A stretch of 8,541 nucleotides of DNA from contig DUKR01000110.1 of NCBI GenBank assembly GCA_013329175.1, positions 1 to 8,541 of the forward strand, in the 5' to 3' direction. The position numbers were made by a program, and so were the translations under genes. The stretch's first letter is position 1, and each line of letters starts with the position of its first letter. Below the pieces are notes generated by a model that worked only from the letters and a program-made list of their open reading frames with translations, had not been told where the DNA came from and made no database searches. This DNA is from Candidatus Woesearchaeota archaeon (lineage in GTDB: Archaea > Nanobdellota > Nanobdellia > Woesearchaeales > UBA11716). Below are positions 1-5,731 of this stretch, piece by piece.

Positions 1-1201
1 TCTTGAAGTATCCCCTGTTTCCTTTCAACGCTTCCAGAGCCTCTAGCTTCCCCTTGGCAAGGAAGGTGATAGCAGCTCCGCCACCTGTTGACACCGTCAC
101 ATTTGGATAATCCTCAAGAAGGGCGCTCGTATCCCCTCCACCAAACACCACAAAGCAGCCAGGGTTGCCTTTCAGCGCATCAAGGATGGCGCTCGTCCCG
201 GCATTGAACCCCTCTTCATAGATGCCCATGGGCCCAAAGCCAACAACTGCATGGGCAGAGCCTAATGCAGCAAGCTGCTCGCCTGAAAAAATGCAGTCAA
301 CTATTGCATACCCGTCAGGCACGTCATCTCCAGAATCAATAGTCTTGGAGTCTGCCCATTTCCCATCCTTGCTGTGCGCAATCACAAGTGCAGAAGGCAG
401 AATCAGGTTATGGTTCTTGTCAAGAAGCCCCTTTGAGATGTCAACATAGTCAGTATCATCATTCTTCTCCGCGATAATGGAGGCACCAACCTGCTGGCCA
501 AGCGCTGCGCGAATCACGTTATATGCTACCCCTCCCACAAAGACGCAGTCAAACACCGAGCCAAGCGTTGATATGGCCTTCAGTTTCTCATTAAGCTTTC
601 CTCCACCTATGGACATATACCGCGGCACTTTTGCCGAAAGCACCTTCGACCACGTCGTGGTCTCCTGCTCCATCAGAAAGCCCATTGCTGTCTGCTTCCT
701 CTGCGAGGCAAGAAGCAGAGGAACACCCACAGTTGACGCGTGAGCCCTGTGCGCAGTGCCAAAGGCATCATTCACGTACACCTCGCCAAGCGCTGCAAGC
801 TGCTTTGCAAAGGTAGCATCATTCTCCTCTTCCTCGGAATGGAAGCGCAGGTTCTCTAAAAGCAGCACGCCACCAGAAGAAAGCCCATCGGCCTCCTCCT
901 CAGCCTCCTCCCCTATGCAGTCAGGGGCAAGGGCAACGCCCTTTCCAAGCTTCTCGCTGATGGCCTTGGCTACGGGGGCAAGGCTAAAGGCCTTATCCCG
1001 TCTCCCGTCTGGCCTTCCAAGGTGGGACATCAGGATGGCCTTTCCACTGTGCTTTACTATGTACCTGATAGTAGGCATCACGGCATCTATTCTGGTAGCA
1101 TCTTTGATGACGCCATCTTTCAGCGGCACGTTGAGGTCAAGCCGCACAAGAACCCGCTTTCCTTTGACCTCAGTTTCTTTGAGAGTGTGCAGTCCTGCAA
1201 T
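1..1201 (-). CDS. pgk: Phosphoglycerate kinase, C-terminal end cut by the window
   Basis: Cytosolic glycolytic/gluconeogenic enzyme that moves a phosphate between 1,3-bisphosphoglycerate and ADP. The frame is open from 1201 to the left edge (400 codons), close to full family length, so probably only a few residues are missing. Counting from the ATT at 1201, visible motifs are DLN (22-24), SHLGRP (59-64), ENLRF (116-120), NDAFGTAHRAHAS (144-156), GGGK (199-202), GFGPMG (321-326) and GGGD (354-357), followed by the TGGGAA segment. The usual N of the NGPMG motif is F322, and the GGAK motif reads GGGK. The start is uncertain: there is no in-frame ATG, GTG or TTG before the conserved first strand (KRVLVRLDLN). 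An in-frame TGA lies at 1205-1207, leaving only ATT (1201) or CTG (1192), while an ATG at 1206-1208 is one base out of frame. It lies about 70 nt downstream of hppA on the same strand. Identity is secure; the start is not. Confidence 0.95.
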   Translation of the reverse strand, partial: MAGLHTLKETEVKGKRVLVRLDLNVPLKDGVIKDATRIDAVMPTIRYIVKHSGKAILMSHLGRPDGRRDKAFSLAPVAKAISEKLGKGVALAPDCIGEEAEEEADGLSSGGVLLLENLRFHSEEEENDATFAKQLAALGEVYVNDAFGTAHRAHASTVGVPLLLASQRKQTAMGFLMEQETTTWSKVLSAKVPRYMSIGGGKLNEKLKAISTLGSVFDCVFVGGVAYNVIRAALGQQVGASIIAEKNDDTDYVDISKGLLDKNHNLILPSALVIAHSKDGKWADSKTIDSGDDVPDGYAIVDCIFSGEQLAALGSAHAVVGFGPMGIYEEGFNAGTSAILDALKGNPGCFVVFGGGDTSALLEDYPNVTVSTGGGAAITFLAKGKLEALEALKGNRGYFK

Positions 1202-1251
1202 CGTTCATCCACCCTTGGCTCACGTTAATCATATCCATTTTTCTGATGAAC

Positions 1252-1270
1252 AAGAAGAAAAGAAAAAAAT
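1252..1270 (-). terminator. T-rich tract after hppA, possible archaeal terminator
   Basis: Directly after the hppA stop codon, the minus strand reads almost only T (ATTTTTTTCTTTTCTTCTT). Archaeal RNA polymerase can terminate at U-rich tracts without a hairpin, and I see no hairpin here. The tract could end the hppA transcript before pgk, or only partly reduce read-through. Its position suggests a function, but nothing else proves it. Confidence 0.45.
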
Positions 1271-3250
1271 CTAGAGGAACAATGGCACAAACACCAAAGC
1301 AATGATAGACACAGCCTTGATGAGGATGTTAAGAGATGGCCCTGCGGTGTCCTTCATAGGATCCCCTACCGTGTCTCCCTCGACTGCTGCCCTGTGTGCT
1401 GGGCTTCCCTTGCCTCCCAAATGCCCTTCCTCAATATATTTTTTCGCATTGTCCCATGCCCCGCCTGCATTGGACATGAACACCGCCATCAGAAAGCCAG
1501 TGGCAGTGATTCCTGCAAGAAGCCCTCCCAGTGCCTCCACGCTCCAGATGCCAACAACAATAGGAACAACTACGGCAATAAGGCATGGCGCTATCATCTG
1601 GTGAAGAGCAGCTCCTGTTGAGATAGCGATGCACTTCTCATAATCAGGCTTTGCCTTTCCTTTCATCAGGCCTTTGATAGTCTTGAATTGTCTCCTGACC
1701 TCAGCAACCATCTTCTCAGCAGCATGCCCTACTGCGGTGATGGTAAAAGCTGAGAACACAAACGGCAATACTGCCCCAAGCAGGAGACCGACAAACACGT
1801 TTGGATTCGTCAGGTCAATGGAGGTAAGGCCAGTCACTTGAGTATAGCTCACAAACAATACGAGCGCGGTAAGCGCTGCGCTTCCGATGGCAAATCCCTT
1901 GCCTATGGCAGCAGTGGTATTGCCAACAGCATCAAGTGCCTCAGCCCGCTTCCTGACCTCTTTTCCTAGACCAGCCATCTCGGAAATGCCTGCGGCATTG
2001 TCAGCCACCGGCCCATAGGTGTCTGAGGCAAGGGTGATGCCAAGGGTTGAAAGCATCCCGACAGCAGCAATGGCGATGCCATACATCCCTGCAAAATAGT
2101 AAGAAAGGATGATTGCTGCTGAAACAGCCAAAACAGGAATGACCGTTGACATCATACCGACACCAAGCCCCGCAATGATGTTGGTTGCAGCACCTGTCTC
2201 TGATGCCTTTGCTATAGACTGCGCAGGCTTCTTGTCATTGGAGGTATAATACTCAGTAGCAAGCCCGATGATGACCCCTGAAACCAGCCCGGCTACGGTG
2301 GCATAGAAAATGTTGAGCCCCTGTGCTCCTTTGATAAATAGTTGAATCACGAAATAGCTTGCAATGATGGTCAGGATTGATGCTCCGAAGATGCCCCTGT
2401 TCATGGCAGCATGCACCTTATGCTCATGCCTGGTGTGCACAAAAAAGGTGCCGATGATGGATGCAACGATGCCAGTAGCAGCAATGGCAAGTGGCAGAAG
2501 GGCTGCCTCAACGCCTAACCCTTTTTTGGCAAACACAACAGTCCCTATCAGCATCGCGGCAATCAGGCTGTCAACATAGCTTTCGAACAGGTCTGCGCCC
2601 ATCCCAGCCACATCGCCTACATTATCACCTACATTGTCGGCAATAACTGCAGGGTTTCTAGGGTCGTCTTCAGGGATGCCAGCCTCAACCTTTCCGACAA
2701 GGTCAGCGCCTACGTCAGCAGCCTTGGTGTAGATGCCGCCGCCGACTCGCGCGAAGAGGGCGATACTTGATGCGCCCAGGCCAAAGCCGAAGATGATGTT
2801 AGGATCATGGAATATCATATACAGCACGGCAACGCCAAGAAGCCCTAAGCCAACGACTGAGAGCCCCATCACCGCGCCGGAATTGAAAGCGACGCGAAGC
2901 CCGGCGTTGATGCTGTCTTTTACCGCATGCGCGGTCCTGGTGTTGGCCTTTGTTGCGATGCGCATACCCAGATTTCCTGCCAATGCTGAAAAGAGCCCGC
3001 CTAAGACAAACGAGAAAGTAGTCTCCCAGCCCCTGACAAAATACAGAATGATTGCGACCACAATGATGAACACAACCATTATTTTGTATTCCTTGTTCAG
3101 GAACGCCATTGCCCCCTTGTGAATCATCTCTCCTATCTCTTCCATCTTCTTGGTGCCCGCAGGCTTCTTCAGGATGCCTACAGCCATGAAGATGCTGAAC
3201 AGAAGTGAGATGACACTAATGCTAATAATGACTAATAGTTCTTGTGCCAA
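1271..3250 (-). CDS. hppA: Membrane ion-pumping pyrophosphatase, K+-dependent type
   Basis: Integral membrane pump that hydrolyses pyrophosphate and exports H+ or Na+. At 659 residues it has normal family length, with many hydrophobic segments (for example 5-27, 55-72, 124-147, 253-271). The pyrophosphate/Mg site is intact: YTKAADVGADLVGK (174-187), EDDPRNP (194-200), DNVGDNVGD (205-213), DTYGPVADNAAG (410-421), SNAGGAWDNAKK (593-604) and EGDTVGDPMKDTAGPS (624-639). NTTAAIGKG (444-452) has Ala at 447 and Gly at 450; Lys and Thr there mark the K+-independent clade, so this one should need K+. The helix-6 gate reads FESYVDS (222-228), with acidic residues at both 223 and 227; I cannot decide H+ versus Na+ from this. 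The start is TTG at 3250: a GGGGTG ribosome site lies 6 nt upstream, a TATA box about 50 nt upstream, and no ATG competes. It probably captures energy from biosynthetic pyrophosphate. Confidence 0.97.
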   Translation of the reverse strand: MAQELLVIISISVISLLFSIFMAVGILKKPAGTKKMEEIGEMIHKGAMAFLNKEYKIMVVFIIVVAIILYFVRGWETTFSFVLGGLFSALAGNLGMRIATKANTRTAHAVKDSINAGLRVAFNSGAVMGLSVVGLGLLGVAVLYMIFHDPNIIFGFGLGASSIALFARVGGGIYTKAADVGADLVGKVEAGIPEDDPRNPAVIADNVGDNVGDVAGMGADLFESYVDSLIAAMLIGTVVFAKKGLGVEAALLPLAIAATGIVASIIGTFFVHTRHEHKVHAAMNRGIFGASILTIIASYFVIQLFIKGAQGLNIFYATVAGLVSGVIIGLATEYYTSNDKKPAQSIAKASETGAATNIIAGLGVGMMSTVIPVLAVSAAIILSYYFAGMYGIAIAAVGMLSTLGITLASDTYGPVADNAAGISEMAGLGKEVRKRAEALDAVGNTTAAIGKGFAIGSAALTALVLFVSYTQVTGLTSIDLTNPNVFVGLLLGAVLPFVFSAFTITAVGHAAEKMVAEVRRQFKTIKGLMKGKAKPDYEKCIAISTGAALHQMIAPCLIAVVVPIVVGIWSVEALGGLLAGITATGFLMAVFMSNAGGAWDNAKKYIEEGHLGGKGSPAHRAAVEGDTVGDPMKDTAGPSLNILIKAVSIIALVFVPLFL

Positions 3251-3256
3251 TCAAAA

Positions 3257-3262
3257 CACCCC
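3257..3262 (-). promoter_or_regulatory. Ribosome binding site fixing the TTG start of hppA
   Basis: The minus strand reads GGGGTG and lies 6 nt before the TTG at 3250. This matches the archaeal anti-Shine-Dalgarno and supports TTG as the real initiation codon. Confidence 0.75.
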
Positions 3263-3298
3263 TTTTTATTCCAATAGGGATACTTTTCTCCATATGCA

Positions 3299-3313
3299 GT
3301 ATTTAAAGCTTTT
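3299..3313 (-). promoter_or_regulatory. Archaeal TATA/BRE promoter of hppA
   Basis: The minus strand reads CCAAAAGCTTTAAATAC in this area: a purine-rich BRE-like stretch followed by the TATA-type box CTTTAAATA (3300-3308). A start site about 25 nt downstream (near 3279) would give a leader of roughly 29 nt containing the GGGGTG site. This suggests hppA is transcribed independently of the transketolase genes upstream. Confidence 0.7.
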
Positions 3314-3355
3314 GGGCTGTTCCACGACAAAAGCCAAAATCATGCCCGTGTGCGC

Positions 3356-4318
3356 CTACCGCAGCAGCACTCTGCACATCTGCGCAATCTCTTTCTCTGT
3401 CAATCCAAACTTCACAAATAGTTGCTCAACATGCCCTGATTCGCCATATTTATCAGGCATTCCAAGAATGTTCATGGGAACTGGACACTCCTGCACAACC
3501 ACCTCAGCAACAGCTGAGCCAAGCCCGCCATGTATCTGGTGGTCCTCGACAGTTACAATCCTACCTGTTTTTCTTGCAGCTGTAACAATTGCCCTGCTGT
3601 CAAGGGGCTTGATGGTATGCATATTGATGACAGCAGCAGAGATACCCTCCTTCCCAAGCTCTTCTGCTGCGACAAGGGCAGGGTAAAGCATAGGGCCTGC
3701 AGCGATGATGGTCACATCCTTTCCATCCCGCACCAGCTGCGCTTTTCCTATCTCAAAAGAGGTATCTTCAGAAAAAATAGTTGGCACCCTCTGGCGATTC
3801 AGACGCAGGTAGGTAGGGGAAGCAGTCTTTGCTGCGGCAATGGTCGCCTGCTTTGCCTGTATTGCATCACATGGCGATAGGACAACCATGCCTGGGATAA
3901 CGCGGGTTATTGCAATGTCTTCCAATGCCTGATGGGTTGCCCCATCTTCTCCTACACCAAGGCCCGAGTGCGTACCGACAATCTTGACAGGCTGGTTGTT
4001 GTAGCCGATGGTTGTCCTGATCTGCTCCCAATTCCTGCCAGGATTGAACATGGAAAATGAGGTAGCAAAGGGGATTTTCCCGACATGCGCCAAGCCAGAC
4101 GCAACAGCAGCAAGGTTTTGCTCAGCAACGCCGACCTGGATGAATCGCTCAGGAAATTCCTTTATGAAATCACCTAATGCAGTAGATGCTGCAAGATCTG
4201 CTGTGAGGGCAACAACATTTTTGTCAGCTCTTGCCGCCGCAACAAGGCCCAGTCCGAATCCTATTCTTGTCGCCTCTTTTTTTACCTTATCTGTGAAGAG
4301 GTCAGGATTCAACTTCAT
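3356..4318 (-). CDS. Transketolase, C-terminal subunit
   Basis: Pyrimidine-binding and C-terminal part of a split, thiamine-diphosphate-dependent transketolase, which transfers two-carbon units between sugar phosphates. It is 320 residues from ATG 4318, normal for this subunit. Landmarks are the TADLAAS stretch (39-45), GVAEQN (63-68, where E66 should be the glutamate that activates the cofactor), GTHSGLGVGEDGATHQALED (115-134), PTYLRLNRQRVP (168-179), NMHTIKPLD (232-240) and VEDHQIHGGLGSA (257-269). I chose ATG 4318 because a GGAGG site lies 7 nt upstream and it overlaps the stop of the N-terminal subunit as ATGA; an upstream ATG at 4396 would run deep into that gene. The overlap implies translational coupling, so the two chains are made in matched amounts. 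DXS and pyruvate dehydrogenase E1-beta share the fold, but the partner and motifs favour transketolase. Confidence 0.93.
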   Translation of the reverse strand: MKLNPDLFTDKVKKEATRIGFGLGLVAAARADKNVVALTADLAASTALGDFIKEFPERFIQVGVAEQNLAAVASGLAHVGKIPFATSFSMFNPGRNWEQIRTTIGYNNQPVKIVGTHSGLGVGEDGATHQALEDIAITRVIPGMVVLSPCDAIQAKQATIAAAKTASPTYLRLNRQRVPTIFSEDTSFEIGKAQLVRDGKDVTIIAAGPMLYPALVAAEELGKEGISAAVINMHTIKPLDSRAIVTAARKTGRIVTVEDHQIHGGLGSAVAEVVVQECPVPMNILGMPDKYGESGHVEQLFVKFGLTEKEIAQMCRVLLR

Positions 4319-5145
4319 GAGAATCCCTCCCTGGCTTTTGCAAGCTCGAGCAAGGCTTGTGCTGCTTCCTCTTTTGAAGGGGCCTTGCCGTGCCACTGGT
4401 ATTGGTTCTCCATAAATGACACTCCCTTGCCTGGAACGACATGAGCGACAATGACTGAAGGCTTATCTGCAACGGCGTCAGCCTCAGCGAGAGCCTTTTT
4501 AATATCGTTGATATCATTGCCATCAATCTCAATGGTGTGCCAGCCGAAGGCATGATACTTGTCCCTTATTGAGCCTAGCGGCATGACCTCTTCAGTCCTG
4601 CCGTCAATCTGGATGTTGTTGCGGTCAATAATCTCTATCAGGTTTGAAAGCCTGTACTTTGCTGCAAAAAGCACAGCTTCCCATGTGTTGCCCTCCTGAT
4701 GCTCACCATCTGAGGTGAGGCAAACCACCCTGTTCTTCCTGCCATCAATGAGCAGGCCTTTTGCCATACCGCAGGCCTGCGAGAGTCCTGAGCCTAAAGG
4801 GCCTGATGAGCTCTCAAGCCCTGGCAGCGCTTCACGATGAGGATGGCCCTGCAATGGCGAGCCAAGCTTTCGTAGAGTTACTAGTTTTTTGACTGGGAAG
4901 AATCCCCTATGGGCAAGCGTCGCATACAGGACAGGGCAGATGTGGCCGTTTGAGAGGACAAGGTAATCCCTGTCTATAGCATCTGGTTTTGGGGGATTGA
5001 TACTGAGAAAGTCAAAGTAGAGTACCGTGAAAATGTCAGCCATTCCTAGTGAGCCGCCTGGATGGCCTGAGCCGGCTTCTGTGAGCATCCTGATAATGTC
5101 CTGGCGTATGGTGTTTGCCTGCAGCGTAAGTGCTTTTAACTCCAT
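4315..5145 (-). CDS. Transketolase, N-terminal (TPP-binding) subunit
   Basis: Diphosphate-binding half of the split transketolase, 276 residues from ATG 5145. Visible motifs are GSGHPGGSLG (25-34, catalytic-type H28), SNGH (65-68), HPHR (101-104), GPLGSGLSQACGMA (115-128) and the thiamine-diphosphate/Mg motif SDGEHQEGNTWEA (145-157) ending in DRNN (174-177). The second motif residue before DGE is S rather than the common G. A longer reading from ATG 5187 adds 14 residues, but it would place the TATA box (5170-5178) inside the coding region, and family members normally begin near this helix; I therefore use ATG 5145. The gene appears to have its own near-leaderless promoter and runs into the C-subunit with a 4-base overlap. 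In an archaeon this pair serves pentose phosphate interconversion. Confidence 0.94.
   Translation of the reverse strand: MELKALTLQANTIRQDIIRMLTEAGSGHPGGSLGMADIFTVLYFDFLSINPPKPDAIDRDYLVLSNGHICPVLYATLAHRGFFPVKKLVTLRKLGSPLQGHPHREALPGLESSSGPLGSGLSQACGMAKGLLIDGRKNRVVCLTSDGEHQEGNTWEAVLFAAKYRLSNLIEIIDRNNIQIDGRTEEVMPLGSIRDKYHAFGWHTIEIDGNDINDIKKALAEADAVADKPSVIVAHVVPGKGVSFMENQYQWHGKAPSKEEAAQALLELAKAREGFS
4326..4330 (-). promoter_or_regulatory. Ribosome binding site of the transketolase C-subunit
   Basis: GGAGG on the minus strand, inside the end of the N-subunit gene and 7 nt before ATG 4318. It decides the start of the C-subunit against the longer frame. Confidence 0.7.
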
Positions 5146-5169
5146 GGGAGAATTGCCATCAGAACGAGG

Positions 5170-5183
5170 TATAAAAAATTTGT
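5170..5183 (-). promoter_or_regulatory. TATA-type promoter of the transketolase operon, near-leaderless
   Basis: The minus strand reads CACAAATTTTTTATA: a BRE-like CACAAA followed by TTTTTTATA (5170-5178). Its centre is about 29 nt upstream of ATG 5145, so transcription should begin only a few bases before the start codon. No ribosome site is seen upstream of that ATG, which agrees with leaderless translation. Confidence 0.65.
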
Positions 5184-5233
5184 GCATGAATTTTTGTTTT
5201 GGGTAGGCTTCATCATCAATTGAGGCATATCAG

Positions 5234-5265
5234 GAAAAAAAGAAGGGACGGCAATCGCCCGCCCC
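5234..5265 (-). terminator. Hairpin plus T-run terminator of the small gene
   Basis: Directly after the stop codon at 5266-5268, the minus strand forms GGGGCGG / CCGTCCC (7 pairs including one G-T, 7-nt loop at 5252-5258), followed by TTCTTTTTTTC (5234-5244). The shape is that of an intrinsic terminator and is oriented for minus-strand transcription. It separates the small gene from the transketolase promoter and supports 5266 as a true gene end. Confidence 0.75.
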
Positions 5266-5604
5266 TCACTTCTCCATAAATTCAGCTGACTTGTCACGGT
5301 CATAGGCCTCCCCTGCAAATATCTTGCTGAATTCTTCAACAGGAGTAGTGGCCTCCATGGTCTTCACCTCCTGCCCTTTGTGCACCTTGCTTTCAGGTTT
5401 CAATAGCATATTTCCCCCCCCCCCCCATCCCTGGCTGCTCCATGATTCTCTGTACAACTCAAGGTCATCATCCTCATCCTCACATTCAAGGGCATCATTG
5501 ACACCCATTCGCAGTTTCAGCAACCCATCTGCTGGAGGAATCCTTTCCCTCCTTTTTGACAGCCTTGGCAGAATAAGACCAAGGACTAGATGACCTGCTC
5601 TCAA
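5266..5604 (-). CDS. Small unrecognised protein with acidic run and poly-G tract
   Basis: I do not recognise this gene. From TTG 5604 it gives 112 residues: a hydrophobic-basic N-terminus (LVLGLILPRLSKRRER, about 6-21), an acidic run (ECEDEDDD, 40-47), WGGGG (60-64) coded by 13 consecutive G, then a charged tail ending near AYDRDKSAEFMEK. I chose TTG because GGAGGTGA (5613-5620) sits 8 nt before it; a GTG at 5628 would give 120 residues. A TATA-like box lies upstream, and a clean terminator begins right after the stop, so it looks like a complete one-gene transcript. Gaining or losing one G stops the frame within a few codons. A second frame starting at ATG 5632 (45 residues) has the better promoter spacing, so the N-terminal frame is uncertain. 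No signal peptide or metal motif is evident. Confidence 0.5.
   Translation of the reverse strand: MRAGHLVLGLILPRLSKRRERIPPADGLLKLRMGVNDALECEDEDDDLELYRESWSSQGWGGGGNMLLKPESKVHKGQEVKTMEATTPVEEFSKIFAGEAYDRDKSAEFMEK
5414..5426. repeat. 13-base homopolymer (C on plus, G on minus)
   Basis: Uninterrupted run of 13 C on the plus strand, inside the small minus-strand gene. It is the longest homopolymer in the window; the next longest I see is 7 bases. Such tracts slip easily during replication and are also common sites of sequencing error. Confidence 0.95.
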
Positions 5605-5612
5605 TAGTACCC

Positions 5613-5620
5613 TCACCTCC
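5613..5620 (-). promoter_or_regulatory. Strong ribosome binding site of the small gene
   Basis: GGAGGTGA on the minus strand, a full match to the archaeal consensus, 8 nt before TTG 5604 and close to an ATT (other frame). It is the strongest such site in the window and argues for translation starting near 5604. Confidence 0.6.
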
Positions 5621-5653
5621 TGCTTCACTCATGTATGCTATACCCTATAGAAG

Positions 5654-5672
5654 CGCAAAATATATATACTTT
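5654..5672 (-). promoter_or_regulatory. TATA-type promoter of the small gene
   Basis: The minus strand reads AAGTATATATATTTTGCGC. The box centre near 5665 predicts a transcript start around 5638-5640, ahead of the GGAGGTGA site. It lies next to the GGATATA inverted repeat that may control it. Confidence 0.55.
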
Positions 5673-5674
5673 CG

Positions 5675-5715
5675 GGATATACTATATATCCACTATATTT
5701 TAGGATATGGATATA
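5675..5715. promoter_or_regulatory. GGATAT repeat cluster, candidate operator in the divergent promoter
   Basis: GGATATA-CTA-TATATCC (5675-5691) is a perfect 7-bp inverted repeat with a 3-bp spacer. Two more direct copies follow: GGATAT (5703-5708) and GGATATA (5709-5715). The cluster sits between the two divergent genes and overlaps the regulator's TATA-like sequence (ACTATATATC, 5681-5690). The adjacent regulator has an AbrB-type DNA-binding domain, so self-binding is a reasonable inference. Simple AT richness could produce some of the similarity, but the flanking GG/CC pairs make chance less likely. Confidence 0.5.
5681..5690 (+). promoter_or_regulatory. Probable TATA box of the AbrB-PhoU regulator gene
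   Basis: ACTATATATC on the plus strand predicts a start near 5711, leaving a roughly 20-nt leader with the AGGAG site. A second AT-rich element, ACTATATTTT (5692-5701), is too close to keep that ribosome site in the transcript. Confidence 0.5.
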
Positions 5716-5720
5716 TTCAT

Positions 5721-5725
5721 AGGAG
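5721..5725 (+). promoter_or_regulatory. Ribosome binding site of the AbrB-PhoU gene
   Basis: AGGAG, 6 nt before ATG 5732. It favours this ATG over the in-frame ATG at 5744. Confidence 0.65.
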
Positions 5726-5731
5726 CACGTA

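Noticed and set aside
756..1274. 172-codon plus-strand open frame
   Set aside because: It lies opposite pgk, whose minus-strand frame shows a full set of conserved motifs; the plus-strand product is Ser/Pro-rich without recognisable domains.
3309..3340. Inverted repeat (TTTTGGCT / AGCCCAAAA on the minus strand) between the transketolase C-subunit and hppA
   Set aside because: One bulge, a 13-nt loop and no T-run after it; not enough to call a terminator.
3150..3686. 178-codon plus-strand open frame
   Set aside because: It covers the start of hppA, its promoter and the end of the transketolase C-subunit on the other strand; no ribosome site or domain.
4319..4396. Longer N-terminus for the transketolase C-subunit
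   Set aside because: It would overlap the N-subunit by about 80 bases; ATG 4318 has a GGAGG site and the ATGA overlap.
5146..5187. Longer N-terminus for the transketolase N-subunit
   Set aside because: The TATA box falls inside the extension and the extra residues do not resemble the family.
5461..5486. TCATCCTCATCC-type short repeat as a possible repeat array
   Set aside because: It is only the GAT/GAG codon run for the acidic stretch of the small protein; no spacers, so no CRISPR.
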